Positions 12,101 through 20,439 are shown, counted from the stretch's first letter. The stretch: 21,181 bases of DNA from Seison nebaliae (GCA_023231475.1 JALJEE010003043.1:1-21181); one strand, 5' to 3'. Program-made: numbers and translations. The notes: generated by a model from the letters alone, not told the origin.

Positions 12101-15100
12101 TATTTTTAACGTTTATTGAAGGTAGTGAATCATGATTGTAAATTTGGGAAGTTCGGGTAGAATCATTGTCCTTCGAATAGTCATTACTGGAGTTTGATTT
12201 ATATTCGTCATTAACAGATGTGTTTGGTGGATATTTATTTACTTTCCCAACTAAACCTGATTGGTCTTTTATTTCATGCTCCATATAAACATTTTGAGAA
12301 AGGAAAAATAACGATATTTGTTTTAACTTTAATAGGAGACTAAACTCAGTTGAATCGTTATTTAATCGATCACTGACATATTTATCAAAAAATTGTTCGA
12401 TAAAAACGGTGTTCCGTGAAAATTTTTTTTGATAAAATGTTTCTTTTATTTCAAACTTTCGATAAAGAGCAAGTAGTTTGTACCATGATATGGGAATGTT
12501 AATTGATTTAATTATTTCTAATGCTATATTTAATCGATAATCCGACAAATTAATTTCCAAAATTTCACTTTCTACCAATATTTCTTTCTTATGCATATAT
12601 TTAAATTTTCCATTTATTAAAGATTTTGTAGAACATTTCATCTTGAAACTTGTTGGTGGTAATAAATGCATGGAGGTGGAGAATGTGGATTTCGATACAG
12701 TAGGCAATAGGTTAAGATTTTTTATTGTTGTTGTTCGATGCAGTTGATGATATAAATGAAGCTTCATACTATCGCTGTCAATTTCAGACATCATTATTAA
12801 ATTTCTTTCATTGTAAATATCTTTGAAATATTCATCTATTCCTTTATACTCAATTTGAGTTGAACGACCTACTATTAATTCCGTCTTGCTTTGTAAAATG
12901 CTTTGCACCTCATGAATTAATTTCATTTCCTTCGCAGAGCATGCAATTATTTCTAATTTTAAACCAAATAATTCGCATACAGTTGACTCCAAATTCATAA
13001 CGTTCAAACCATCATATAGTTCTTCTTTATTGTTCAAAGATTTCTTCATATTCAAACGTTCTACACATATTAGTACTACACTCTTGTTGAATTCATTTGA
13101 ATAATCTCCATCACATGGAAATATGATATTAATGGGCATTAGATCAAAGTACATGTCGATGTATTTCAAATCAAAGAATTCTGTTTGTAGGCTATTTAAG
13201 CTGTCAACTCTAAAAGATTCGGAAAGACAGGTTATTTGCAACGACAACCATAAGGAGTTATCATACATATCCAACAGCATGTCTGTTATAATTTTAGTGG
13301 ATTCTTGATTAAAAATATATTCTCCAGATTGGCTTATAACCGAGATATGCCTTTGTAGATTACTATCACATTGTTTTGTTAACAGTGATATTGTTAATAT
13401 AGGATTTTTCTCAGATGTATGATTATAACTATATTGACCGTCCTTAATATTTTGCATCCTACAATATAGTATTGGTCGATGTTTCTTTAAACTATACTGC
13501 TTTCCAAGGCAGATTAAATCCCCCAACTGAAAGTCAAAATTTATCGACTGGCTTGATGGTTTTATTTTTGTATTTGAAGTAATGTTTGAAATATAAATAG
13601 TGAGTAATTTAGTTTTCGAATTTAACCGTTCTCCAATTTTAAAGCTTTCAGTTGAATCCTCTGACATGAAACTACTGACGGTTTTATTGAGTAAAGCTTT
13701 ATTCCGAACACTTTTTTCTGTAAAAAGGCAAAATTTTACGGATTTTAGTTCGAATTCAACTTCATACGCTACAAAATCGGTAGGAAATACGACGTCCTCC
13801 AGAAAATTTATATGATATTGTTGTTCTATTTTTCTTTGTTGTTCATATGCTAGATCTATTAAATGAGTAAACTTACTGTTTTTGATGGAATTTGGGTTTC
13901 GGTTTAAGGATAATTTTTCATCCTTAAATTTGGAAATCACAGAATGGGACATCAAAAACTTTTGATAATTCTCATCGTTTTCGGTACTAATTAGTGAGAC
14001 TAGTTTTTTTTCAGCTATTTTACGGCATAAAATAATGTTAAACATGTCTAACGAATCTTCCAATGAAACAATTCGTTTAATTTCTCCGTCAGTTAGTGGG
14101 TATATCGTATCTCTGTTGGCCCAAATATTTGCATTTTGACGATTAAATATCTCAGTTTGATTATTGGTACTTGAATAATTTTTGAGACCAAAAATTTTAA
14201 GAACCCAAATTAAAGTATTTGGTACTGTCTGTTTAACTATTGTAATATTATTAAGACAACGATGAAATATTTTTCTTAAATGCAAGTTAATGTAATCTTT
14301 TGTTTTATTCCTATGTGCCTTTATAGTCTTCCACAACCATTGTTTATGGTTTGTAATTAACTGTTCACCAATTAAAGCATTCAATGCAAACTTCCACCAT
14401 GATAAAGGTTCATCCACTATCGCTTTGCCAGGTCTATATTTTAAAAATCTAGAAGCATGAGAAACAAAAATTGAGTATGACCAATATTCGATAAAAATTA
14501 AAATCTGTGATTCAGTAATGTTGCAAATAATAATAGGTATGGAAATATCGATAGCTAATGCTGGATGTTTAAAATCATTTACTTGAGGTAACAAACAGAT
14601 TGATAAAGCTGCTGTCACATCTATTGAAAAAATAATCGCATTTTCCTTCTTATTCGTAGTCGTAAGATAAGCTTCATTTACTTTAGAGGACGGAATAGTT
14701 GTCATATTTTTTACAATATTCAATCTTTCGTTTAGAACCATTGTTTCTTCAAAGTATGTCTTCATTGTATTTAATAAATCAGTTCTTGTTTCATAAAATT
14801 TCATGGGATATTGACAAAACATCTCAGAAGCAGGATCTACATACCCAAGAAAATTTGTGATTGCCATTTTTTTCTTCGATGTCTTTTCTATTTCCATCCG
14901 TCGAGGCACCCATTTTGATTCATTTGTATGTTCAATCATTAAATATTTCGAAATCATAATACCCACCGAAACAGTTTTATGACCCAACACACCGTTGTCC
15001 TCAATACGCACATGCACATTGAGAATTTGTAAGCGTAAATTCCTGAGGAACATTAACTGTAATTTCTTTAGAATAGTAGATTCAGCATCATTTACCGATT

Positions 15101-15664
15101 TTTCATCTTTCGAAAAACTTAGGATATATTAAAAATTTAAATACCAACTATATTTAATTTCATTTAATTTTTCAATCTTCTTATGTTTTTCTTTCAATAA
15201 ATTGTGATTCATAACGACCCAATCAATATGATGACCTGAAGGGTTATATATATGAACGTCAAACAAGAGTAATGATCTTTTTATATAACCTTTTTTTATA
15301 AAACTTAATAAAATCACATCGGAAATGTTACAGTCTATGATCGCGGTAGAGAACAATAAAGTTCTCCATGGAATTTTAATTGAAACATTCCCTATGTATC
15401 CACAATGTATTTCAATTGGTAAATTTAACGTTTTCTATAAACACTAGACATTGCAAATCGATTAAAAATTAAAGAGCAAACGAATGCTTCTGGTTTTAAG
15501 TATATATTCTTCAACGAAATATCTCCTATTGAAGAAATGAGGACAAAAAATCTAAAATTTATAATCTAACCACTCCATATGCCTATTGACAGCTGATCAC
15601 TGTTAACATTGATATAGGTTCCCAAGTAATGTTTAACAAAGTACGTCGCAAGTTGTTCAAACAT
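429..15664 (-). CDS. VPS13: VPS13-family bridge-like lipid transfer protein (VPS13A/C type), complete multi-exon gene
   Basis: VPS13 proteins are long hydrophobic-grooved rods that move bulk phospholipid between organelles at membrane contact sites. The whole gene is present: ATG at 15664, TGA at 431-429. Order: chorein N-terminus; lipid-transfer rod with WWKFALNAL near residue 378; FFAT-like motif near 1401; VAB repeats about 2990-3950; APT1 region with HIPALYVN near 4168; ATG2_C-like helices (FGNPSGWLKGMGEG) near 4400; PH-like tail with GIVSPYNRRESEG and VLMVTNR. These match VPS13A/C; I saw no UBA domain of the VPS13D kind. Exon lengths in the unsplit model sum to 14,142 nt (4,713 codons plus stop) with every phase compatible; a likely extra 69-nt intron gives 4,690 residues. 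That is longer than human VPS13A (3,174) or VPS13C (3,753), mostly in the rod. Splice sites were chosen by homology and phase without transcript data. Family identity is secure; some exon ends are not. Confidence 0.95.
3178..5638 (-). other. VPS13: VPS13 exons 5-10: VAB (adaptor-binding) domain, formerly SHR-BD
   Basis: Exons: 5638-5057, 4980-4723, 4681-4148, 4101-3946, 3893-3774, 3729-3178. Introns are 76, 41, 46, 52 and 44 bases and all are phase 0. The VAB domain binds PxP-motif adaptors that place VPS13 on particular organelles. Visible repeat hallmarks are NMLPYDIQLNP (exon 5), FQIR joined to INNYLNANWVGK across the intron, SVTLYAPYLILNKTGMPLQY and EAVGSSG (exon 7), KPRHLIYNHLDSHEIEVSQ (exon 8), NNC joined to VEPFWP, FWFQ joined to KDHETVLQIKDDR, and FTWPKP plus IIGWTI (exon 10). 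Restored family motifs across the junctions are the main support for the splice sites. These exons overlap several short frames that end inside introns. Confidence 0.9.
5697..15106 (-). other. VPS13: VPS13 giant exon 4: lipid-transfer rod and first VAB repeats
   Basis: One open frame of 9,410 bases encodes about residues 142-3278. The frame extends upstream of the first in-frame Met (15053) to the acceptor at 15107, so that Met is not the start. It opens with NLRLQILNVHVRIED, the end of the chorein region, and has WWKFALNAL (codons near 14399) and a candidate VAP-binding FFAT-like motif EIYYDAI (11330-11310). The middle holds Asn/Ser/Lys-rich loops, for example around 11400-11480 and 12100-12240, which account for much of the extra length. 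Near 6530 the sequence FRSPFQIFNWLPLDIELY marks the start of the VAB repeats. The exon ends TTIIY at 5697 and a 58-base intron (5696-5639) follows. No internal stop or frameshift is seen. Confidence 0.93.
15149..15664 (-). other. VPS13: VPS13 exons 1-3: chorein N-terminal domain
   Basis: Exon 1 (15664-15571) begins MFEQLATYFVKHYLGTYI and ends in IGIWSG; exon 2 (15525-15482) reads DISLKNIYLKPEAF; exon 3 starts at 15434 with LNLPIEIHCGYIGNVSIKIP. This is the conserved VPS13 start (start Met, LG-Y, QL-GIW-G, L-NL, LP-E---G-IG---KIPW). Introns of 45 and 47 bases start GTTAGA and GTTTGC. Inside exon 3 a 69-base segment (15304-15236) starts GTT, ends CAG, is divisible by three and encodes residues unlike the family. 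Removing it joins VILLS to HHIDW, close to the usual spacing, so I favour splicing. Exon 3 ends at 15149 and a 42-base intron (15148-15107) leads to exon 4. That junction is the least certain of the group. Confidence 0.88.
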
Positions 15665-15688
15665 AGCTATATGCAGAAAAAACCAACG

Positions 15689-15875
15689 GTTTGCTTAAAA
15701 ATTTTTTATCTATTTATAATCCATTGGAAATATTAATCAAATAGAATAAACCTGGAATCAAACGGATAATTTTTTTAAATAAGAAGCTGAATAAAAGTTG
15801 ATGACGGTTATAATTATTAAGTACACACTTAAAATAACTATTTTTTTTATGGGAAATTAGAGAAGAAAGAAGATT
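15689..15875. repeat. Diverged direct repeat, copy 1, just upstream of the VPS13 start
   Basis: This stretch begins about 25 bases upstream of the VPS13 start codon and aligns by eye, with small gaps, to 17342-17545 in the same orientation. Shared blocks include TTTGCTT-AAAAATT, GAAATATTAA, AAACC-GGAAT-AAA-GGATAA, AAAAGTTGATG and TACACAC-TTAAA. The position makes it the 5' UTR or proximal promoter of VPS13. It shows no coding potential. Confidence 0.6.
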
Positions 15876-16151
15876 TGGATACTAGATTAGCACTGCTCTA
15901 TTTAACCATGAACATTTAGAAGCTAGATAATTATCACAAAGATCAGACACTATTATCACAACTACTTTAAAACTTGTCAAAGAAAATAAGCTAAATATTC
16001 AAAATAATTACACATAATAATTTTCTGTCATTTTTCAGAATTTGTAGATATGGGAAGTATTTTTCAATGGTAAGAACAAAATCTTTCTACTGAACATATT
16101 CTCACAATCATTCATCTTTCGTCAGTTACCAATCTTTAAATTATACAAAGA

Positions 16152-16185
16152 CACGTATAATACGATGGAGGATCCCATGTTCGAA
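16152..16185. repeat. 34-base dispersed repeat, copy A
   Basis: These 34 bases match 20325-20358 at 29 of 34 positions without gaps, and the core AATACGATG is identical. Weaker similarity continues on both sides (a T-rich then A-rich lead-in and GAAACGT after it). It lies in intergenic DNA. Function is unknown; it could be a relic of a larger repeat or a small RNA or promoter element. Confidence 0.5.
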
Positions 16186-16540
16186 ACGTTTTTAAAATTG
16201 GAATTCAATGAGCAATTGACATACAATATTCTCAATATTTCTAATGATCGTTAACAGTTGAAACTCCGGAACAATCATTTTCTGTTTTATTGCAATCTAA
16301 CTCAATAAATAATAACAATAAATTTTTTTTTTATATTCATAATTTCTTTCTTAATGTTACTATTTATGATTGAGTACGATCATTATAAAATTGAACACAA
16401 CTGTAAAATTAATTTAACATTTGGATAAAAATGACGTTCAACTAGTTTACTAGATGTCTAAATGTTCTTGTAGTATTTATTCATTAATTTTAAAATTTAT
16501 TAATAATTATTATAATTATTTGCTTTTTTTTTCTTCTAGG

Positions 16541-16567
16541 GTCTAGAATCTAGACTCTAATCTAGAG
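16541..16567. repeat. Palindromic TCTAGA cluster
   Basis: Three TCTAGA hexamers lie at 16542, 16549 and 16561. The first two form an inverted repeat with a one-base centre (GTCTAGA-A-TCTAGAC, 16541-16555), and the next bases form CTCTA-ATC-TAGAG (16555-16567). The nested symmetry marks a boundary between an A+T-rich stretch and the more mixed-composition block to the right. Confidence 0.6.
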
Positions 16568-17148
16568 TGACATTTAGAACTTCTCTCCACCGTCAAGACA
16601 ACAATGAATAGCAGGTTATTTCGGTGACAAACATCGCCTAACCGTGGTTGACGTGAAAGATGATATCCATTTTTTGTTGATCATGTGATGGAAATAACAT
16701 CGTTAAAATAATAAGATACGTGAAAAGAACAGAAACAGAGTTGTTATCGGTGTTCTTCAATTCCATGAGACGATTTCGATAAAGAACAATTGTTAGAAAT
16801 TGACAATTTTGGGGCAATCTGATTGAAAATGGTATTCGAATTGCTGGTTTACTTCAACACCGAATTATTGGAAAGATTGAGATGGAATTGGAATTTAATT
16901 CCTATTCTCTCATTCTATTAACCGCTCTCTATCAGTTGGAGAAGATGATGCCAATCACAGATTTGCATGAGACAAATGATGAATTTGGAGAAGAAGTTAA
17001 TTTTAATGATATAGAAACGAGAACGTTAATGGAAAAGTACTGTGCACAACATTCAATCGAATACAATCAGATGATTTCAAGTCTTTCAAATGGGTGAAAG
17101 GCGTTGAAAATCGTTTGAGGTTCTATCATATTTTGAGTAGCGGCATCG

Positions 17149-17289
17149 TCAGTCGATCGATCGAAATTTGTCATGAGTCCCGTTTTCTATTCGCAATATT
17201 TTGTTGGGAGATGTAGAAGGAACTGCTGAAGAAAATTTCACTTTCTTTTTCTCTTCACTCAAATCTTCTATGGAGCAATGACACTCCAT
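17149..17289 (-). CDS. Small hypothetical ORF, 46 aa, minus strand
   Basis: An ATG at 17289 opens a 46-codon frame starting MECHCSIEDLSEEKKKVKF, rich in Lys, Glu and Ser, ending at TGA 17151-17149. The same frame then stays open for another 20 codons to 17086. The composition is hydrophilic with no membrane segment or recognised domain. Support is its position: the direct repeat that flanks the VPS13 start also lies about 50 bases upstream of this ATG. Against it, the plus strand is open here in another frame and no downstream exon could be placed. It may be a first exon, a very short gene or a decayed fragment. Confidence 0.2.
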   Translation of the reverse strand: MECHCSIEDLSEEKKKVKFSSAVPSTSPNKILRIENGTHDKFRSID

Positions 17290-17341
17290 CAGAATCAATT
17301 GAAAATAATATTCTTTATTTATTTCCAACTTCCAGCAATAT

Positions 17342-17545
17342 TGTTTGCTTTAAAAATTCTTCTCTATTAATAATACATGTGAAATATTAACAAGAAACCA
17401 TAAACCAGGAATTAAATGGATAACTTTTATAAACAACAAGATGAAAAGTTGATGCCTATTATTATTACTTTATTTCGTTTAATAAAATACACACGCTTAA
17501 ATAAGTATTATTTTTAAATTATTTAAGAATAGAGGAAAAAAGAAA
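17342..17545. repeat. Diverged direct repeat, copy 2
   Basis: Second copy of the repeat at 15689-15875, about 1.65 kb away and in the same orientation, with a roughly ten-base insertion in its right half. It lies about 50 bases upstream of a small minus-strand ATG at 17289, the same arrangement as copy 1 has to VPS13. Identity looks like roughly 70 percent by eye. I see no terminal inverted repeats or target-site duplication, so a transposon origin is not shown. Confidence 0.6.
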
Positions 17546-17635
17546 ATAATTATAATAATTATAAAATGATGTAAAAAGGATGAAAATTTTTGCGGACGAA
17601 AATGATCATACCCGATGAACATCTACCCTTCCCAT

Positions 17636-17842
17636 TCATACTGGTCGGGGGAATAGCCGAGGATGGATAGCCACAACAAAAATGCCATCAAAACGTAGAA
17701 GATAATCAATATCAGTCATGGACCCATTGGGTATTGAGGGACAGATTTTAAGTAAACCTTCTTTTTGCATTTTCCTAATATCGAGTAAGAGGTAATATAG
17801 ATCGAGAAATAAAGTTATTGAAAATAAAATATTCTTATTCAT
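17636..17842 (-). CDS. Hypothetical ORF, 68 aa, minus strand
   Basis: The frame runs from ATG at 17842 to TGA at 17638-17636. The first 20 residues are hydrophobic (MNKNILFSITLFLDLYYLLL) and could be a signal peptide or anchor, followed by a mixed segment ending in GIFVVAIHPRLFPRPV. It would be divergent to the plus-strand membrane-protein gene, with start codons about 100 bases apart. No homologue is recognised and the flanks give no splice sites that extend it. In A+T-rich DNA a frame of this size can be chance. Confidence 0.2.
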   Translation of the reverse strand: MNKNILFSITLFLDLYYLLLDIRKMQKEGLLKICPSIPNGSMTDIDYLLRFDGIFVVAIHPRLFPRPV

Positions 17843-17940
17843 AAGCTAAAATTTTTACGGTAAAGATAGAAGAAACTTATTTACTTAGTATATACATTAC
17901 AGGTGATAACAAAAAATATTACATTGTAAGTTAATAAATC

Positions 17941-20182
17941 ATGATAAAACTAATTACAATTTTGTTTCATATCTTCTTATTTCAAAACGTATATGCTTTT
18001 CGTCCCAATTTTAGTGTTATTATTATTAATGGAAGGGGTACTGAGTTATGTTTGGAAGTTCGTTGTAAGAAACCTTTTGTTAGTCAAAAACTATACTGTG
18101 AAGGGAAACAGTTTCCGTTTTATTTTGTTACATAAATTCCTTATTAAAAAGGGGTCGATCGATATTTTATTGCACGCATTTAAAAGTTATGTAATGTTAA
18201 ATAAAAACTGCGATTGTAATTCCAAACAGATTATAGACGTTACAACAGGACGTTCGTTTAAACATATGATGGTTAAGCACAATCATTTAGCTTACTCAAC
18301 TGTCTCTAAGTATATAGTACGATATCATTATACACAAAGTTTGTTCAAATATGTTTAAATAATAATACATTAAATAACAGCAGTTGATGGTGCACGATCG
18401 GCTTTAATTTCTGGCAAAAAAAAAGATGTATGTTTAATGTTGCTCTTCCTAGTCGGACGTAAAGTATATTATTTAAATGGTGACAGAGAATACTATTACG
18501 TCCCGAGTGAAGTTTACGTTTCATTATGAAATTATAATACAGTATCAAATATATATATATCAATATATATCAGTATTATATCAATTTACATTCACATTTC
18601 ACAAATTATCGCGTGATAGCAACAACATCAACATCAACAACGATTACGACATCAAACCTTATTACCACTTCTCTAAAATTTACCAGTACTTCTTTGACTA
18701 TATTGATAACTACGACGACCACAACTACTACAACTACTTCAACAACAACTACAGCAACCTTATCTTCACCTACGCCAAAATATTCAAGTTATCTTTTGGA
18801 CATTTCCTATGAATGAATTTTTAAACCTAGAATATGTTTAATCGCTAAGTTAATTAACATAAAATACTTTTTTGATGTATTTTCTGAAAAAGAACATACA
18901 TAAGGCATGTCTTATGCTTTTAAATAATTTAATAATAAATTTTCCACTATTCAATAACCAATTTACACACAATTTAATTATTAAATCGAAACAATTTTTA
19001 GCCATAATATATATTTTCTTCATAATAATATTTCTAGTATTTATCAATAACACTTTACCTACGATTAATTCATCAATATTTATTATAAATTTCTTAAAGT
19101 TAAAATTTTTTACCAATTTCATTTTTTAAATTTCAAAATTCTAGTTCTACACTCTACAACTTATCTAGTCCTAACATTTTGAAACATACAACTAGTATTA
19201 TACCAGAGAAGAACGTACCAATTGTCGTTAATAATCTAGATGTTAATAAATTATCCAAACCAACAATTAGAATATCCTCTTCAACTTCTTCATTGACTAC
19301 TACCACAACAACATTAGAAACAAGAACAATTTCAAATTTGGAAAAAAAGTTAAAAATTTATCTTTAAACTTAACTGTCAACCCTTTTCCAACGATAGACT
19401 TTCATATACACCGAATAAATATTATTCAACGATATTTCATTATTCAAACATTCCAGTTATTGAAAAACAGAACATACCTAACGAAGTAATATTAAAAACT
19501 AATGCTCCTTATTTAGAAAATTTTCCGTTAGAGTTTTTCTAGGTAATTATGTATCAGTTTTCATTTGAAGCCTAATTGAAATCAAATATTCGACAGAACT
19601 TACTGAGGACGATATAGTACTTGAAAGGTTTGGTTTTTTCCAATTAAATTATGGAATTAAAAGATCGATACTTTTAAAAGAAGTTGAAACTATTGATTTA
19701 AGCGATTATTTATTTCTTCACATAGCTAACTAAAGCAGCGAAAATCTCATTTCAAATTAGTTTTCCAAAGCTCATTATAACAAATGTGAATGTAAAATTA
19801 TACCAAAATAATTTATTTAATCAAAATGATTACTCTTTTACTGTAATAACACAATTCTCCAACAACAACTTAAAAAAAAAAGAATATATAACTGGTAAAG
19901 TTGTTGGAACGGCTTTTCGAGAGGCACTTGTTTCTAACAATGTGTTACAGAAGATAGATATGAACTTTAAATTGGTACTGCCGTTGAAGAAATTTGGTTA
20001 TTCTAACTTAATTATAAGGTTATATATATAGGAAACTTCATATAGGCTGGCAAGAAACACAAATTATTGTAACCAAAACTTCTATTATACATAGCATAAG
20101 TTCAATGGAATTGAAATATTTCTTATTTTACATATTGGCTTTTATCTTACTGTTGTTAGCAAGTCTCCGATTAAGAAGTTAA
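17941..20182 (+). CDS. Predicted type I single-pass membrane protein with Ser/Thr-rich stalk, 525 aa, family unknown
   Basis: Model exons: 17941-18110, 18152-18185, 18230-18338, 18381-18511, 18574-18787, 19038-19098, 19145-19348, 19398-19532, 19571-19682, 19726-19996, 20046-20182. They total 1,578 nt, in phase throughout. Residues 1-19 (MIKLITILFHIFLFQNVYA) are a clear signal peptide. Cysteines follow at about 37, 42, 53 and 64. Residues about 160-219 and 240-305 are Ser/Thr-rich, a mucin-like stalk. Residues about 310-500 form a folded-looking ectodomain without an obvious motif. A membrane helix (YFLFYILAFILLLLASL, about 505-521) and a tail of four residues end the protein. All introns start GTT. 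The five exons from 19145 to the stop are the best supported. The stretch 18788-19144 is weakest: its 250-base intron is an outlier. Expected at the cell surface. Family and ligand are unknown. Confidence 0.6.
18378..18383 (+). other. Tandem NAGNAG splice acceptor (CAGCAG)
   Basis: The predicted acceptor of exon 4 of the membrane-protein gene is CAGCAG. Use of either AG keeps the frame and adds or removes one residue (Thr-Val versus Ile at the junction). NAGNAG acceptors are a known source of single-residue alternative splicing. This depends on the gene model being right. Confidence 0.35.
18619..18775 (+). repeat. ACN trinucleotide-rich tract encoding poly-Thr
   Basis: Irregular ACA/ACT/ACG/ACC and TCA codons give a Thr/Ser run inside exon 5 of the predicted membrane protein, densest at 18709-18759. 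Third positions vary, so selection or drift has kept threonine while the DNA diverged from a pure microsatellite. Read out of frame the same DNA gives Asn/Tyr/His-rich low complexity, which I treat as the shadow. A second, shorter Ser/Thr tract is at 19275-19332. Confidence 0.65.
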
Positions 20183-20324
20183 GTTTACAGTTCAATATTC
20201 CTTAATTTTTTAAAGTTATACAGAATGCTTTCTAAAGAAACCTATACCTTCGCACACGGAAAGCGAAAAATCATCGACTAATTACGTCGGTTAATTGAAC
20301 GTCTTAATCGTCTTTTAAACATAC

Positions 20325-20358
20325 CACGTAAAATACGATGCAAGATCCGATGTTGGAA
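20325..20358. repeat. 34-base dispersed repeat, copy B
   Basis: Matches 16152-16185 at 29 of 34 positions in the same orientation. It lies about 140 bases downstream of the stop codon of the predicted membrane protein and so may fall in its 3' UTR, whereas copy A is intergenic. Confidence 0.5.
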
Positions 20359-20433
20359 TAGAATAGAAACGTAACTAGAATTTAAATTTCGTATTAAATA
20401 AGTTTTGTGTTCAAGGAATTTTCAAATTAATCA

Positions 20434-20439
20434 AATAAA
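20434..20439 (+). terminator. Candidate poly(A) signal of the membrane-protein gene
   Basis: AATAAA about 250 bases downstream of the predicted stop at 20182. It is a reasonable end for a 3' UTR. Chance occurrence cannot be excluded in this base composition. Confidence 0.35.

Larger units (their letters stand above)
15876..17340. other. Intergenic region without an assignable gene; possible decayed coding block at 16580-17290
   Basis: Bases 15876-16540 are A+T-rich with no frame worth noting. From about 16580 the G+C content rises and long open stretches appear on both strands without a consistent spliced model. On plus, an ATG-started frame runs 16882-17097 (71 aa, containing TALYQLEKMMPITDL), overlapped by another open frame ending near 17217. 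On minus, 16853-16641 is stop-free for 71 codons (with NRLMELKNTDNNSVSVLFTY) but has no start. Neither could be joined to neighbours by plausible introns. I recognise no family. This may be a degraded gene or an unrecognised exon set. Confidence 0.35.

Noticed and set aside
15053-15055. Met at 15053 as the start of the large protein
   Set aside because: The frame is open upstream and joins to chorein-domain exons that begin at 15664. Starting here would remove the conserved N-terminus.
16688-16800. Possible plus-strand two-exon start (MEITS joined across a 37-base GTT intron to VVIGVLQFHETISI)
   Set aside because: It looks protein-like but no third exon continues it. All three frames after the next possible donor hit stops quickly.
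16828-16880. Plus-strand ATG reading MVFELLVYF, resembling the start of VPS13 proteins
   Set aside because: The true VPS13 start was found on the minus strand at 15664 with continuous family motifs. Similarity here stops after a few residues, and the frame lacks the LG-Y and GIW-G motifs.
17993-18358. 121-codon plus-strand frame starting MLFVPILVLLLL
   Set aside because: It overlaps the better signal peptide at 17941 in another frame and reads through predicted introns. I kept it as a fallback only.
18477-18812. 111-codon Asn/Tyr/His-rich plus-strand frame
   Set aside because: It is the out-of-frame reading of the ACN trinucleotide tract. The Thr-rich frame fits the spliced membrane-protein model and the second Ser/Thr tract.
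18850-19129. Hydrophobic frames of 85 and 90 codons on both strands
   Set aside because: They lie in extreme A+T sequence where Ile, Phe, Asn and Lys codons dominate by composition, and opposite-strand frames cannot both be genes.
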